Assembly: GCA_021234155.1 (NCBI GenBank) | Contig: JAJEKV010000084.1 | Location: forward strand, 3,413,702-3,477,701 | Length of the DNA stretch: 64,000 bases | Direction: 5' to 3' | Source of the DNA: Isoetes taiwanensis | Taxonomy: Eukaryota > Streptophyta > Lycopodiopsida > Isoetales > Isoetaceae | Shown here: piece by piece, positions 29,205 to 40,599 of the stretch | Numbering within the stretch: position 1 is the stretch's first letter | Layout of the letters: every line of letters starts with the position of its first letter | Notes under the pieces: generated by a model | What the model was told of the DNA's origin: nothing | What the model saw: only the letters and a program-made list of their open reading frames with translations | Databases searched by the model: none | Made by a program: the position numbers and the translations under genes

Positions 29205-30070
29205 ATGTGGTTATGTGGAGGTGTGGTTTATTAAGGAGGCGGTGTAGTTTTTTTTATGGAGCTATAGTTTTTTTTTTTGGAAGGTGTGGTCTTTTTTTGA
29301 GGTGTCGTTTTTTTAAAAGAAGTGTTGCTTATTTTTTTGAGGGGGTGTTGTTTTTAAGAAGGTGTTGTTTTTTGAGGTGTAGTTTATAACTAGGTGTAGT
29401 TTTTAAGTGGTCGTTTTTTATGGAAGTATAGTTTTTTGAAGTGTGGTTTATAAGGAGGTATAGTTTTTAAGTGGTTGTTTTTTAAGGAAGTGTAGTTTTC
29501 TGAAGTGGTATGATTTTTTTAATCGAGGTGTTGTTTTTTGAGGTGTCGTTTATAAGTGGGTGTAGTTTTTAAATAGTTGTTTTTTAAAGAAGTATTGTTT
29601 TTTGAAGTGTGGTTTATAAGCGGGTGTAGTTTTTAAGTGGCTGTTTTTTAAGGAAGTATGGTTTTCTGAAGTGGTATGATTTTTTTAATCGAGGTGTTGT
29701 TTTTTGAGGTGTCGTTTATAAGTGGGTGTAGTTTTTAAATAGCTGTTTTTAAAGAAGTATGGTTTTTTGAAGTGTGGTTTATAAGCGGGTGTAGTTTTTA
29801 AGTGGCTGTTTTTAATGAAGTATGGTTTTTACGGCGGTGTAGTTTATAACTAGATGTAGTGTTTAAGAAGCTATTTTTAAGGAAATATGATTTTTTTGGT
29901 GTGGTTTATATAACTAGGTATAGTTTTTACGTAGCTATTTTTTAAAGTAAGTATGGTTTTTTGAGGTGTGGTTTTTAAGTAGGTGTAGTTTTTAAGTGGT
30001 CGCTTTTTACGTATGTGGTTTTCTCGGCGTGGCGTAGTTTTTACGCAGCCTATTTCTTAAGGAAGTATGG
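29205..30070 (+). repeat. CACTA left subterminal array
   Basis: G/T-rich array of short units (GTGTAGTTTTTAAG, GTGTGGTTTATAAG and GGTGTTGTTTTTTGAG types) with a higher-order period of about 166 bp between 29500 and 29830. Such arrays bind the element's own transposase-accessory protein in characterised CACTA systems; that role here is inferred. Confidence 0.85.
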
Positions 30071-30193
30071 TTTTTGAGGCTATTTCTTAAGCAAAGCACC
30101 ACCACCGGAATATTGTTTGTTGCTCAACTTTGGGAATGTATTGTATTGTTTTACATTCGTGGAAAAATAACTTCAATGGTTAGATCCAACCAC

Positions 30194-30545
30194 TACAAGA
30201 GAATGAGCATTTTTGTCGAAAAAATCGCCGACCGTCTAGAGAGATTTTTGCCTGACATACAGGCTGACGAACGTACTGACGATTACTATTTTGATGCTTT
30301 TCCTGACGATACTACGTCAGACATATCGTCACATAAATCGTCGGAAGCCTTCATCAGGTTAAGCGTCGAGAATTTAAGCGTCGAAATTTGCGTCGGTTCA
30401 ACCTCGAATTTTGTGTCGAAAAACGCCGAATTTATGTCGGAATAATCTTCAGAAAATGCGTCAGATATAACGTCAGATATATCATCAGATTTTGCGTCAG
30501 ACTATTCGTCAGATATTGCATCAGACTAATCGTCAGATGGTGCTT
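30194..30545 (+). mobile_element. Second CACTA end nested in the first
   Basis: CACTACAAGAGAATGAGCAT (30194) matches the CACTACAAGAAAA consensus of plant CACTA ends. It is followed by a dense array of CGTC-containing units, mainly CGTCAGATAT-like, up to 30545. The matching opposite end was not found, so this is a truncated or rearranged copy. The repeat motif differs completely from that of the surrounding element. Confidence 0.75.
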
Positions 30546-31119
30546 TTCTAGGTGCTATTACAATTTTAATTATAACATTTGATTGAATAGTATATTTTAG
30601 ATGAAATTTGATGTTTCACAAAGCTCCTCGATCTGTCTAATGATCTATTATTTAATTAAGCTTGATTTAGTTCCGGGAGGGAGGGGGGGAATTAATTTCC
30701 ATCCCTAGCTAGTATTGTCCTTTATTGGCCGTCAGATGGGGGCACCTTCTGTAGAATATGTTGGCTGGCAAGATTCGAAGCACCGGTATTGAGTTAGCAT
30801 GGGGTCAAATTGACCCCATTAAATAGGAACGCCCCTGCCACAACACCATGGCTTCATCAAGTATACAACACAGGAGCATGTACATACAGTAGCAGAAAGC
30901 AGGCATAACTCAAACACAACATCCGCCAAAACAGAGGCCTGATTGATTTCTTCAACGGGCCTCAAATAGAACAAAGTTGACCTGACACAAAATAAGAGTT
31001 GGCTTACCGGATTCAAGCGTCAAATGCTTTTGAATGCCACAATTTCTCTTTCTCTGTGGCAGGCAGATGGGGTTCGGCTGGTGTTTAAATGGGTTATGGG
31101 AAATACTCCAATTGTTATA

Positions 31120-32095
31120 CATACTCTAATATGCTAATGGAAGGAAGCGCTAAACTGGGATCAAACTCAAAAGGTCCCTGTTTTGATGAAGGCAAGCTTT
31201 CATATAGATTCTGCATTTTCCTTGCAAAGTTAGCATCTTCTTTCTTCAGAAGCCAATCTGAACACAAAAAAGCAAAGCATGCAGGTTTGCCAAACTTCCT
31301 TTGGGAAGAAGCAGTAAAGACTGTTGTGCTAGTGCAAAATGCTTTGCCAATCAAAAGTCTAGAAGGTATGTGCCCAGAATTCTTATGGAGGAAGTATGCC
31401 TAACTTTGAAAATTATAAAGCATATGGCTGCCTGGGATATACTCATATTCCCAAGGAAAATAGATTAAAATTAGATGACAGATGCATCATAACCTATTTG
31501 GTAGGATATGATGAGCATTCGAAAGGTTACAGAATGTACAATCCAGAAAGAAGAAACATCATAGTGAGCAGAGATGTGACTTTTGTAGAAGAAGAATTAT
31601 ACAGGCCAAGGTCTATAAGCAAAGTGGAGATTAAGTAAAAAATAGTAGAGCCCTGCAATACAAATGTAAATGATATGGCAGATTTGGATGACAAGGTGGA
31701 TAAGAATGCACAAAGCTTGGAAACAAATCTTAAAGATGCATGCAATGATGACGAAATTGACAATGTTGAAGACAATAATAATAATGCAGAAAATCATGAA
31801 ATGGTGGAGCATGAAATGGAAAAACAGAAAAGAAGGTCTGAAGGTGAAAGATTAATGGAAGATGCAAACTTTGACACCAGACTTTATGGCAGAAAAGAAA
31901 ATGGCAGGAGTTCTAGGTTGCGCTTATATGAGAAGGATCCCAAGCACTCATAATTATGCGATGTGTGTTCCGAAACCTTTGATGAAGCCGTGAACAAAGA
32001 TAGAGGCAAATAGATGGAGGGAAGCCATGAATGAAGAGATTAATTCCTTTAACAAGTGACATCTACCTATGAATTAGTTGACTTGCCTATGGATT
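31120..32095 (+). pseudogene. Copia integrase-to-RT fragment
   Basis: Three frames in order: an integrase C-terminal part (LPNFLWEEAVKTVVLVQNAL, about 31290-31350), the block YGCLGYTHIPKENRLKLDD with SRDVTFVEEE (31396-31638), an acidic linker, and the start of the RT (WREAMNEEINSF, TYELVDLPMDLG, 32010-32095). No LTRs were seen. It lies inside the CACTA element. Confidence 0.85.
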
Positions 32096-32704
32096 TGGGT
32101 TCATGTATTCGATTATCGAGTGTTTCTTGCTTTGCTACGTAGTAGCAAATGAGCTTAAGCATTAGTCCTGCTTTATATTGCGGGTTACACACATGTTTTT
32201 GTTGGGCAACTGGGCAAGATCTCTTCTGGTGATTTCACTGATTACATAAGGTAAAATAGCATTCATAAGTTATTCAATCAAAATGACCATGACAGTGTCT
32301 CCGCCCAAACAAAATCCCTGCAATAGCTCAGTCATGGTCTCTTCGCTTAGAATTCCCTTTTGATTTCTGTTCATTTGAGTTCTTAAAAGCTCGAGTTTTC
32401 TTTCCTATTACGAAACAAAAAGACGAGCCAGTTCCATTCAGTGATTCTAATTACTATCTGGCTTAGACAGAAAAATATTTTATGTAGTTCTCTGCATGTT
32501 ATTTCCAATTCAAACAATCATGTAACCACTTTAGTTCTATACATATTAGTTTTCTAGTCTTTAGGATGTAAATTTCCCTTTCACTTTGCTCACTCATGCT
32601 TTCAAGGTTGTGATATAAATTCCCAATCAACACAAACTACTACATGTCTACCATCATTATTATCTAGAAAACATATTACCCAACATAAGAATACTGAAAC
32701 AATA

Positions 32705-32940
32705 GAAATATGATTTGAAATAAAGCCATCTTTAATGGTCGAGGCAATTGGCACATGCCTCGACATAAATCAAATGTCCATATCGCACACACCCCACGAA
32801 ATTGCATGTACAGATTGACATAAATGGAAATATGGTTTGAAATGAAGCCATCTTTAATGGTTGAGGCATTGGCGCATGCCTCAACATAAGTCAAAAGTCC
32901 ATATCACACACACTATATGTAAATCCCATCTACAGATTAA
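32705..32940 (+). repeat. 122-bp tandem duplication with a paired hairpin
   Basis: Two units (starting 32705 and 32827) each contain a 9-bp perfect stem: GTCGAGGCA/TGCCTCGAC (32738-32764) and GTTGAGGCA/TGCCTCAAC (32860-32885). The third base pair differs between units and is paired in both. Confidence 0.85.
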
Positions 32941-34088
32941 GGTTGTTACTGTCTTGAACACATGCAATTTTTGACCCCTACATTATTCATCATTGACTGT
33001 CTAGCATGGACAAGCAACCCCTGGTCACAAACAAGCAACTCTCCCAGTCTGGAACTATAAATTGCCTCTGCCAATGAAATCAGAACATCGACATTACCCT
33101 GATGACCAAATTTCGTGGGCAGAAGACCACCCCTTCTCCAAGAAGCGCCAAATCGTAGTCGATTGGCCTAAGAGGTGGCTACGAAATACTGTCATGTAGA
33201 ATGCAGAATTTTTTTGGTTGTCCAACAACAAACTAAAATAGCACGTATGATGTACATGTTCATAAAACTCATGTCAAGTCTCCCATTGGTATAGTAACCT
33301 TGGTTTTAAATTTGTGGAGACAAAGCTCAAGAAAAAGTCGCGGCTTTCCCTTACCTTGCAATATGGATCCCTATGGATAATGATGAGTAGACCTTCAAAC
33401 TCTAAAACTGTATAACCTGTAAAAGGTTTATCAGACCATAAAGTGGATGTCAAGAGTTTAACTATGCTCAAGATCAAACTGATCATACATGGGCCATCAA
33501 TTAGCCTAGTGCATGGACATGCATTTGGCTGAGATGATGCATGCAGTGTTATTACCGCCTCTATAGAAGCACGTATCTAAGCCCGCAATATAGATATTAC
33601 ATGGCATATTCCCAACCCCCACCCCTCCCCCCTCCCAAAAAAAAAACCCACCTCTCCAAGGATATCTTCTTCATGCACAACAAAAAGTGGAACTTTGCTT
33701 TATAATTCAAGAACTCTCATCTGTTGTAGCTCGACCCAACACGTGGAATTGAGCCAAATCGCTATTCTAGTCACTTGTTTATTAACAAGTACAAAAAACA
33801 CCCAGCTATTGAACTGAATAATTCAATTTCAAAGAAATAATCTAGACCGTACACAATCAAGTGAAGAAACAAGTAGGGCAGATTCAATGAGTTGCTAATA
33901 AGAAACAGTGGGCAACAAGAATGGATGCAAAATAAATAGGAGAACGAAAGAATTGGATTATTTCAACTCTAATCTTGGGTGGATTCGGAGAGAAGTCGGG
34001 TTGACCGTAATCTGTGAGCAACAAGAATCATGCAAAGAAAACTAGAAGAACCCAAGAATCGATTAATTCAACTCTAATCCAGCTGAAA
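32941..34088. other. CACTA interior, no recognised gene
   Basis: No family recognised. It contains a C- and A-rich run at 33617-33650. Confidence 0.4.
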
Positions 34089-34230
34089 TTGGAGATGTCC
34101 GAAAAGCAAGAAGCTTGCACGCGTGAAAATTAGAAGAATCCAAGAATCAGTTAATTCAACTCTAATCAATTAAGGTCTAATCAATTAAGGTTCCACACGT
34201 GCAAGCTCCTTGCTTTTCGGGCATCTCCAA
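34089..34230. repeat. Inverted repeat with 37-bp arms
   Basis: Arms 34089-34125 and 34194-34230 are complementary at about 34 of 37 positions (TTGGAGATGTCCGAAAAGCA against TTGGAGATGCCCGAAAAGCA). The 68-bp spacer contains a short direct repeat (TCTAATCAATTAAGG). Confidence 0.85.
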
Positions 34231-34644
34231 TCCCGGTTGCTCCAAATTGGGCCATCTACAACCATTGAAGACAAACCTTTGAGAAAAAAAAGGCCCTATC
34301 GGATGACACTTGTAATTTTTCACAAAAATACCATCGGGTTAAAAGATGGGTCAGTGGGGAACCTACTTGATAGGATGTGTCACTAAAAAAAAGACATTTT
34401 ATTCTTTCTTTTCTAAGAGTGATGGCCTATCAACCAAGATAAGAGAAAGAAGTTTCAAAATAAGGCTTGAGATAACCATGTCCAAAGGATATCTTACAAA
34501 AATTACTTATGTCATCTTATGCCCATCAACCAAGCTAAACCACATCGGGTGGTTGCACGAATGCAAAACATTTTGCCATGAAAGGGATGTATTACTTGAT
34601 CAATAGGCCACCCTTGTCTGCAATGACAAAGAAATCTAGTCTAA

Positions 34645-34744
34645 TTCTCGACTACACAATCACCCTTATTAGGCACCTATCAATGGTTCATGTGTTCTCG
34701 ACTACACAATCACACCTATTAGGCACCTATCAATTGTTCACTTA
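34645..34744 (+). repeat. 50-bp tandem duplication
   Basis: Two copies of TTCTCGACTACACAATCAC...TTAGGCACCTATCAA at 34645 and 34695 with few changes. Confidence 0.85.
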
Positions 34745-37240
34745 AACAACCATATTCGATTTCTTTGTACTAACTTATACAACACCCAGTTTCATCCACT
34801 CATGAGTGATGTGTTTCACGAGCGTTGTAAATATTGGCCAGTGTCATGTTGGAACCATAGATATACTCGTGGCATATTTTGACAACGTGTTAAAACCATG
34901 GCGCCAATAATTTTCGAGGTCTTCGGAAAAATTCTAACATGACAGAGATGGTTGTTTCATTGGAAACTTTTCAAATTATATTGAATGTGTTTTGTAATAA
35001 CCCAAATAGAAAGTTTTGTACCTCACGAGGCATTGTTAGTTAGTAATCGTTGATAGGTAATCTTAACAACCACTATGTAGGATCTTTCGAGAAGACTAAG
35101 AAGATACTTTTAGGCACCCAATAATGTCTACATGTTACACTATTCAATGATATGATAGATTATTACGATGTGGGTAAAAACATCTATGAAATGCCTCCAT
35201 GTCTTGAAAAATCTTGTCAAATTTCGTGGAGAATATGGTGTAAACATGGGCCACGATTGCTAGAATATAAAAAACTTGAATACCAAAACTTACAGCTCCG
35301 AGAAGTCAGCTAATTGTTTGTATTACTTGCAAAAATCTCGAATTAGCGCCATCCGGGATTGGCAACATGCTTTGTGTGCTTGCCATCACCAACACATGAA
35401 TTCATAGTAGAAAAGAATGGTATCTTGCTTGAGCATCATACTTATTGTTTGGGCCATTTGGTCGCTCTGGGATTCAGATGGATTGGTTGACTTTCCCAAG
35501 TGCAGCCTTCTTCTGGCCCTGCATTTTAGTTCCTTATGGCTATGACATTGAAGTTTCAATAAACGCACTGCCAGATTTTCCTTAGAGACATAACAAAATA
35601 GGGTGTTAGTCTTCTTACCATTCAGTTGGAATCTTTATGTTTCGTTTCGAGTTTTCGCCTGCCGGGATTGGGGCATGGGTTGATGCTCCATGGAAAAAAG
35701 GGGCATCATGGGATGGGGGCATTGGATGACGTGATGGTGGCTTATATATACGGCGCTCGATATTTATACAATATGATTTAGAGCGAAAAAATTGTAGAGC
35801 TTTGTCATGTGTATCACTTCCAACGAATCGAGATGAGTGGTCGAGATTGTGGCCCAAGTCTTACGATCCATTTGGCCTTAGTTTAACGACCGCTATTAAC
35901 ATCCAAGATTGATCCCCGTGATTGTGTTGTTTTTTGGGTCGCTTCTATCTCCCCTCGCATCCCTTCTAATCATGTCTATTTCCTGTGAATCGCAAACGAA
36001 GGGCTTACATCTTTCCCAGCTTGGGTGGGTCATTCGACCTTTGGTTGGGGTCTTTAGATAGACCTTGCTAATGACCTATAGGTCAGATAGATGGTGATGT
36101 CGCAACAACAAAGCATTGCCAATATTTCAAAGCCTATCAAGATATATTGAGTAAAAAGAGCGATAAATAAAATATATGGTGAGGAATTGAAAATAATAAT
36201 TTTCACTTGTGATAAAGCAATATTGTATTCAACGGCTACCGGGTGAATATGGGATAAATGGCTCAGATTACATCCTCATCCTTTCACCTTATTGGCTCAA
36301 AGTAACGGGAGATTAAAGGGGCAAATCGTGATCCGCACCATTTTTGATTTTGCACGGCGAGAATAGGGGCAAGATCAAAATCCCGCCATTTTGTTTTTGC
36401 CTTGCCGCCATGTGCTCTCGCCTTCTCTCCCCTCCTCTTTGCCACCATGTCCTATGCCTTCTCTCCCCTCCTCTTTCCCTTCGTTTCTCGATTCTCCTCC
36501 TTCATATTCTTGATCTTCGTGAGTGGCTATGGCGGCATTTTTTGGGTAAGTTTTTGTCTACAAATGTAGCAAGGGCGGTGGAGTAGTGACGGATTTGTGG
36601 ATATGCGCACCGGATTTTACAGCTATATGGTCGAGAGTAGCTATGTGGCGGGTATGCATAGAAGCGAAATACACGGCGTTTGAATGGATCGTGGAATTCT
36701 TTTGTTTGATTCAAGTGCGTATCTGCTGTGTTCCTAGCATTTCACAAAAAGAGGTTCTATAATCATGCTCTATCTAATTCTTGTTATCTCTATTTCGAGC
36801 TCTTGCAAAAGAGTTGGGTAATATTTTAATTGCTTGAAGTTTTAGATTCGATGCGTGGTTAGTTGCCCTGCATACTATGGATACTCACCGGGTCTTATGG
36901 TTTGCCCGAGAGGCCGAATTTACATAATCCCGCTGGCCAGAAAAAGCATGGCATGTATGGGCTCCCACGTAATTTGTGAGATGCAAAATGGGACCACTGC
37001 AGAGATGGTGAATCAAGACAAAACTTTGACATCCCACTGCCTTTTCCGCCATAGCTCTACGGTTGAAGCTATAGCTGCCATATCTAGACCCATTTCGTTC
37101 TGCTATGGCTATGCTTTCTGGCAAGGCTAGGATGCTCAAGAAAGTTATGGCCATAGCTACGGTTCTTAAGAGATGAAGATTTTCACCATAAAACAGAACA
37201 AAGAAACACTCTGTTGGCGGCATCACCAAAATCACCTGAC
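34745..37240. other. CACTA interior, no recognised gene
   Basis: Only short open frames without recognisable domains. A local duplication of CCTTCTCTCCCCTCCTCTTT lies at 36421-36478. The interior might include captured host DNA, but no exon could be identified. Confidence 0.4.
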
Positions 37241-37262
37241 AACCCTTTTCCTGATATCCGAT

Positions 37263-37436
37263 TTCATCTGCTTCTGCTTACATTTCTTACCCTTTTCCTG
37301 ATATCCAATTTCATCTGCTTCTGCTTACATTTCTTGCCTTTGTCATCTGCTTCTGCTTACATTTCTTGCCTTTGTCTCTGCTTACATTTCTTGCCTTTGT
37401 CATCTGCTTCTGCTTACATTTCTTGCCTTTGTCGTA
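37263..37436 (+). repeat. Minisatellite of about 32 bp, five units
   Basis: Units of the type CTGCTTCTGCTTACATTTCT followed by TGCCTTTGTCAT, with one shortened unit. It gives a repetitive reading frame that is not a convincing protein. Confidence 0.9.
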
Positions 37437-37959
37437 ATGCAACTTAGGTTTCTATTTGCAAATAAGGGAGGCCGAGATATTAATGCAGGTGTTAACAGGA
37501 GCGATTATCGGCCAATACCCCTATATGGAAACCGAACCAGTTGGTCGAATCAGTGGGTGCCCCAATTGAAACTATTGATAGAAACATGGTGACTGACTCT
37601 CGCGACGATCGGATCCAGAAGCAGATAAGTAGAGCACAGATCTTGAAGACACACAGCTGATGGGCATCCGGATTGTGTTTTATTTGAATGTTTGAGATTA
37701 AGTAATAGTCGTTCTTTCGTAAAACTTCCAATTTGAACTTGGAATTTTTCTAGTCTATTCCCATTGCTACAGCAACCATCGATTGTGATTTATTTCAATG
37801 TTTGAGTTTAAGTGATAGTGCATTTGCTGTAAAGCTTCCAGATGTTTCCAAGAATAATAATAATTAAAATAATAATTCATCGATTAAAATAATAATTTCT
37901 CAACATGTTTTTTTTTCTATTAACGATGTCTTTTATTGAAAAAACAACACTTTGAAAAT

Positions 37960-38645
37960 ATTTTTTTTTCTAAAAACCACATGTGGATTTTATGTAAAAC
38001 AATACTCGAAAACAACACCTATTATTGAAAATCACATTTTTCTTCTTAAAACCACATATCATTTTTCAAGGAAACCAACACTTGAAAACAATATAGTTAA
38101 AAAAAAAACTAGAAAACTACGTGTAGTTTCTAGCAAAGTCGGACAAAATTCTATACGTAGTTTTTCAGTGTTGTTTTTTCTGCAAAATAATAGTTTAAAA
38201 CAACATGTGTATTTTTAGGTTTTATTAAGAACCACATGTATATTCTTCAAGAACCCAACACTTGAAAACAATATAGTTAAAAAGAAAAACTAGAAAACTA
38301 CGTGTAGTTTCTAGCAAAGTCGGACAAAATTCTATACATAGTTTTTAGTGTTGTTTTTCTGCAAAATAACAGTTAAAAACAACATGTGTATTTTAGGTTC
38401 TATTAAGAACCACATGTATATTCTTCAGGAAAGCAACACCTGAAAACTACAGCTACTCTACAAAAACAACATGTAGAAACATATGTAATTCCTACGTGTA
38501 GATAATTTTGACAGTAGACTTTTGGCAACAAAAACTACATGTATAAAAATTTTGCTAAAAACTACACGTCATTTCTAGCAAATCCGGACAAAAAACAACA
38601 CGTAGTTTTTTGGTGTTGTTTTTTTGCAAAAAAGACACTGAAAAA
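37960..38645 (-). repeat. CACTA right subterminal array
   Basis: A/C-rich on the top strand; on the bottom strand it repeats TGTAGTTTTT, TGTTGTTTTT and TGTGGTT, as at the left end. Two long units of about 185 bp (about 38066-38250 and 38251-38430) are tandem copies. They include the near-palindrome AAACTACGTGTAGTTT. Confidence 0.85.
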
Positions 38646-39098
38646 CAACATGTGGACCCAGTTTTGGGGTGGTAGTGGATATTTAATGCATAAAGTTATT
38701 GAGTTCCATGGGACTTCAGGCCATTTTGTGACACAATGGAAGCTCTACCAACAACAAGGATCTTTTTGGAAATTCCTACACTGCATATATGATGCTTGTA
38801 CAACAAGAATCTGTGAAGGCTTCTGTTGTTCAATGGTGGCACATACAAGGTATTTCAGGAACGTATTAATTGCTTCTGCTGATAAACAATTACACAAAGT
38901 TGCTTAGTGGCATTCAGATGAGTCAAATGTAGTATTATAATTTTATGCCATGTGGATATGCCAGCTACAAATACATCAGATATCTATTTAGCTTTTGTAG
39001 TCTAGTCTAATTAGTCCATAATTTTCTCTGCAACTAGCATATCTTCACTTCTTCAATTTTTAAATTTGCATCTATTGCAGATACGTTTCATTTATAAC

Positions 39099-39524
39099 TT
39101 AGAGAAGGTACAATGATTGATGTAGAGGCATTGCAGGTTGTGGACCCTTTTCCAAGGTTGACATTGGTAGCAAACAGGAGATGCGAAAGGCATCATGGTC
39201 CACATCGACAACTCTCCCCAACCGCAACACATATATGTCAAACACAATAGAAGGCAACACAATAATGGTCGTGAGAAGGGCATTCATGCCAGGTCTATTG
39301 TACGCGATGTTGTCACGAATAAATGACAGAAAACAACTGTCGACTGTATCGAGCCAAAGATCCACGATAGAAGGCAATGCAATAATGGTCATGAGAAGGG
39401 CATTCACGCCAGGTCTACTGTACGTACACGACAACATACTTCCAGCCAAATAAAACACTGCTAATATAGCAGCAACTGCACACAAGGTAACTGCCATAAC
39501 CTTGCAGTTTAATGTACTCGTCAA
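39099..39524 (-). CDS. Hypothetical membrane protein with internal duplication
   Basis: A 141-codon frame on the minus strand starting at 39524. The N-terminal part is hydrophobic (VMAVTLCAVAAILAVFYLAG). Two near-identical segments follow, YSRPGVNALLMTIIALPSIV and YNRPGMNALLTTIIVLPSIV, each a possible membrane helix. The DNA duplication (about 39245-39315 and 39365-39435) explains the repeat. I do not recognise the family. It could be a small plant membrane-protein gene or a chance frame. Conservation of both copies at protein level argues mildly for coding. Confidence 0.4.
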   Translation of the reverse strand: MTSTLNCKVMAVTLCAVAAILAVFYLAGSMLSCTYSRPGVNALLMTIIALPSIVDLWLDTVDSCFLSFIRDNIAYNRPGMNALLTTIIVLPSIVFDIYVLRLGRVVDVDHDAFRISCLLPMSTLEKGPQPAMPLHQSLYLL

Positions 39525-39960
39525 TCGTGATAAATTTTAGTTACATCAAGTAAGTGGAATTGCACCCTCTTTCCCTATCGCGCGTATGTATGTGTAGTTG
39601 CACTAATTCTAAGCGCTAAGAACCTTTCAGTTCGTGTCTTATAGCTCATATCAAAATCACCCAAGCAACTACAAAAACTATCCAACATGAAAAACTACAT
39701 ATACGTACAAACTGCTACAACCTTGCAATGCAATGTACTCGTCAATCATGAAAATCTTTAATAACCTGCATCAATAATGTCATCAAATAGCCCTATCACA
39801 TAGCATTCAAATCCACAATACCTTCTAAACGCCATCGTACAGCCCCATCACATGGCACTGAAATTCACATCCTTTCCCTATAGCGCCTCTATATGTATAG
39901 CTTCCACTAATTCCAAGCGCTAACCAACTTTCACTTCATGTCTTAAACACACAAACTCCA
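39480..39960 (+). repeat. Diverged tandem duplication of about 235 bp
   Basis: The order CCTTGCAGTTTAATGTACTC, TTTCCCTATCGCG, CACTAATTCTAAGCGCTAA occurs twice (from about 39500 and 39730) with moderate divergence. It overlaps the 5' end of the hypothetical membrane-protein frame. Confidence 0.7.
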
Positions 39961-40229
39961 CAAGATACCACAAGACAATCGTGTCAAAATAAGCCTCATC
40001 AATGTAGCTACTCCATCCCTGCCCTAACCTTCACCCCAACCCTGCATTTCCGCTAGTTTTTGTTATTTTGATTGAATGGGAACAGCTTTCCCAAAGAAAT
40101 ATATCGGCTCCCAAAAATCTAAAAAGCCAATAATCTGTGGTCATTGGCTAATGACATTTAAATCCTGGTGTTGATTAATGACATATAAATTGCCATATCT
40201 TGAGAGAGTTTAGCAGCCAACTCCAAAAA

Positions 40230-40398
40230 GCCAGTAATTTGTGGTCGCCAGTAATTTGTGGTCGTCGTGAATGACATATAAGTCGTATTTCAATAGATAG
40301 ATGCCATGGTATGGAACTAGTTATAAGACGATTGTGGACAGTCTCGAACTCAAGACATAATTGTTCTAAAACTAGTGTGTTACCACTAGACCAAAGGC
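40230..40398 (-). mobile_element. tRNA-derived SINE head
   Basis: On the minus strand from 40398: GCCTTTGGTCTAGTGGTAAC holds an A box (TGGTCTAGTGG). About 42 nt later a B box, GAGTTCGAGAC, lies near 40343. Spacing and order fit a Pol III promoter of tRNA origin. The sequence cannot fold as a functional tRNA (no proper acceptor or anticodon arms). The 3' end of the SINE is uncertain. Confidence 0.65.
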
Positions 40399-40473
40399 TC
40401 AAGTGTAATAAAAAATTAGTATGTGTTTTTAAAATGCCTGGTTGTCGATGCCAAAAAGCATGTCCTATGTGTT

Positions 40474-40493
40474 TGTCGCATGCGCATGCGACA
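40474..40493. repeat. Perfect 20-bp palindrome
   Basis: TGTCGCATGCGCATGCGACA is its own reverse complement. A 16-base partial copy follows at 40518-40533. Confidence 0.95.
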
Positions 40494-40599
40494 TATACAA
40501 GTGCATAAAAAAACACATGTCGCATGCGCATGCCAAAAATGGAGCTTAAACCAAGGTCCACATGAAGAAGATTAAGTTTTTTTTGCTTTACGGCATTTT

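Larger units (their letters stand above)
29125..38677. mobile_element. CACTA (EnSpm) transposon, 9.55 kb, non-autonomous
   Basis: Terminal inverted repeats start CACTACCACCCCAA and match at 25 of 28 positions (29125-29152 and 38650-38677). A 3-bp direct duplication GAT flanks them (29122-29124 and 38678-38680). Inward from each end the same G/T-rich motif, TGTAGTTTTT / TGTTGTTTTT / TGTGGTTT, is repeated many times in the same inward orientation: on the top strand at the left end and the bottom strand at the right end. CACTA ends, a 3-bp duplication and subterminal arrays are the defining features of the superfamily. No transposase is recognisable inside. The interior contains another CACTA end, a copia fragment and unassigned DNA. 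Confidence 0.9.

Noticed and set aside
29205-30070. CRISPR-like or centromeric satellite array
   Set aside because: Units are short, degenerate and lack unique spacers. The same motif in inverted orientation beside a matching CACTA end explains them as subterminal repeats.
30074-30445. 123-codon protein on the plus strand
   Set aside because: The frame lies over the CGTCAGA subterminal repeats of a CACTA end and has no recognisable domain.
37214-37447. 77-codon hydrophobic protein
   Set aside because: It is only the translation of a 32-bp minisatellite (repeating FCLHFLPLSSASAYISC).
40330-40398. Functional tRNA gene
   Set aside because: A and B boxes are present, but the acceptor and anticodon arms do not pair and there is no terminator-like T-run. 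It fits a SINE head.
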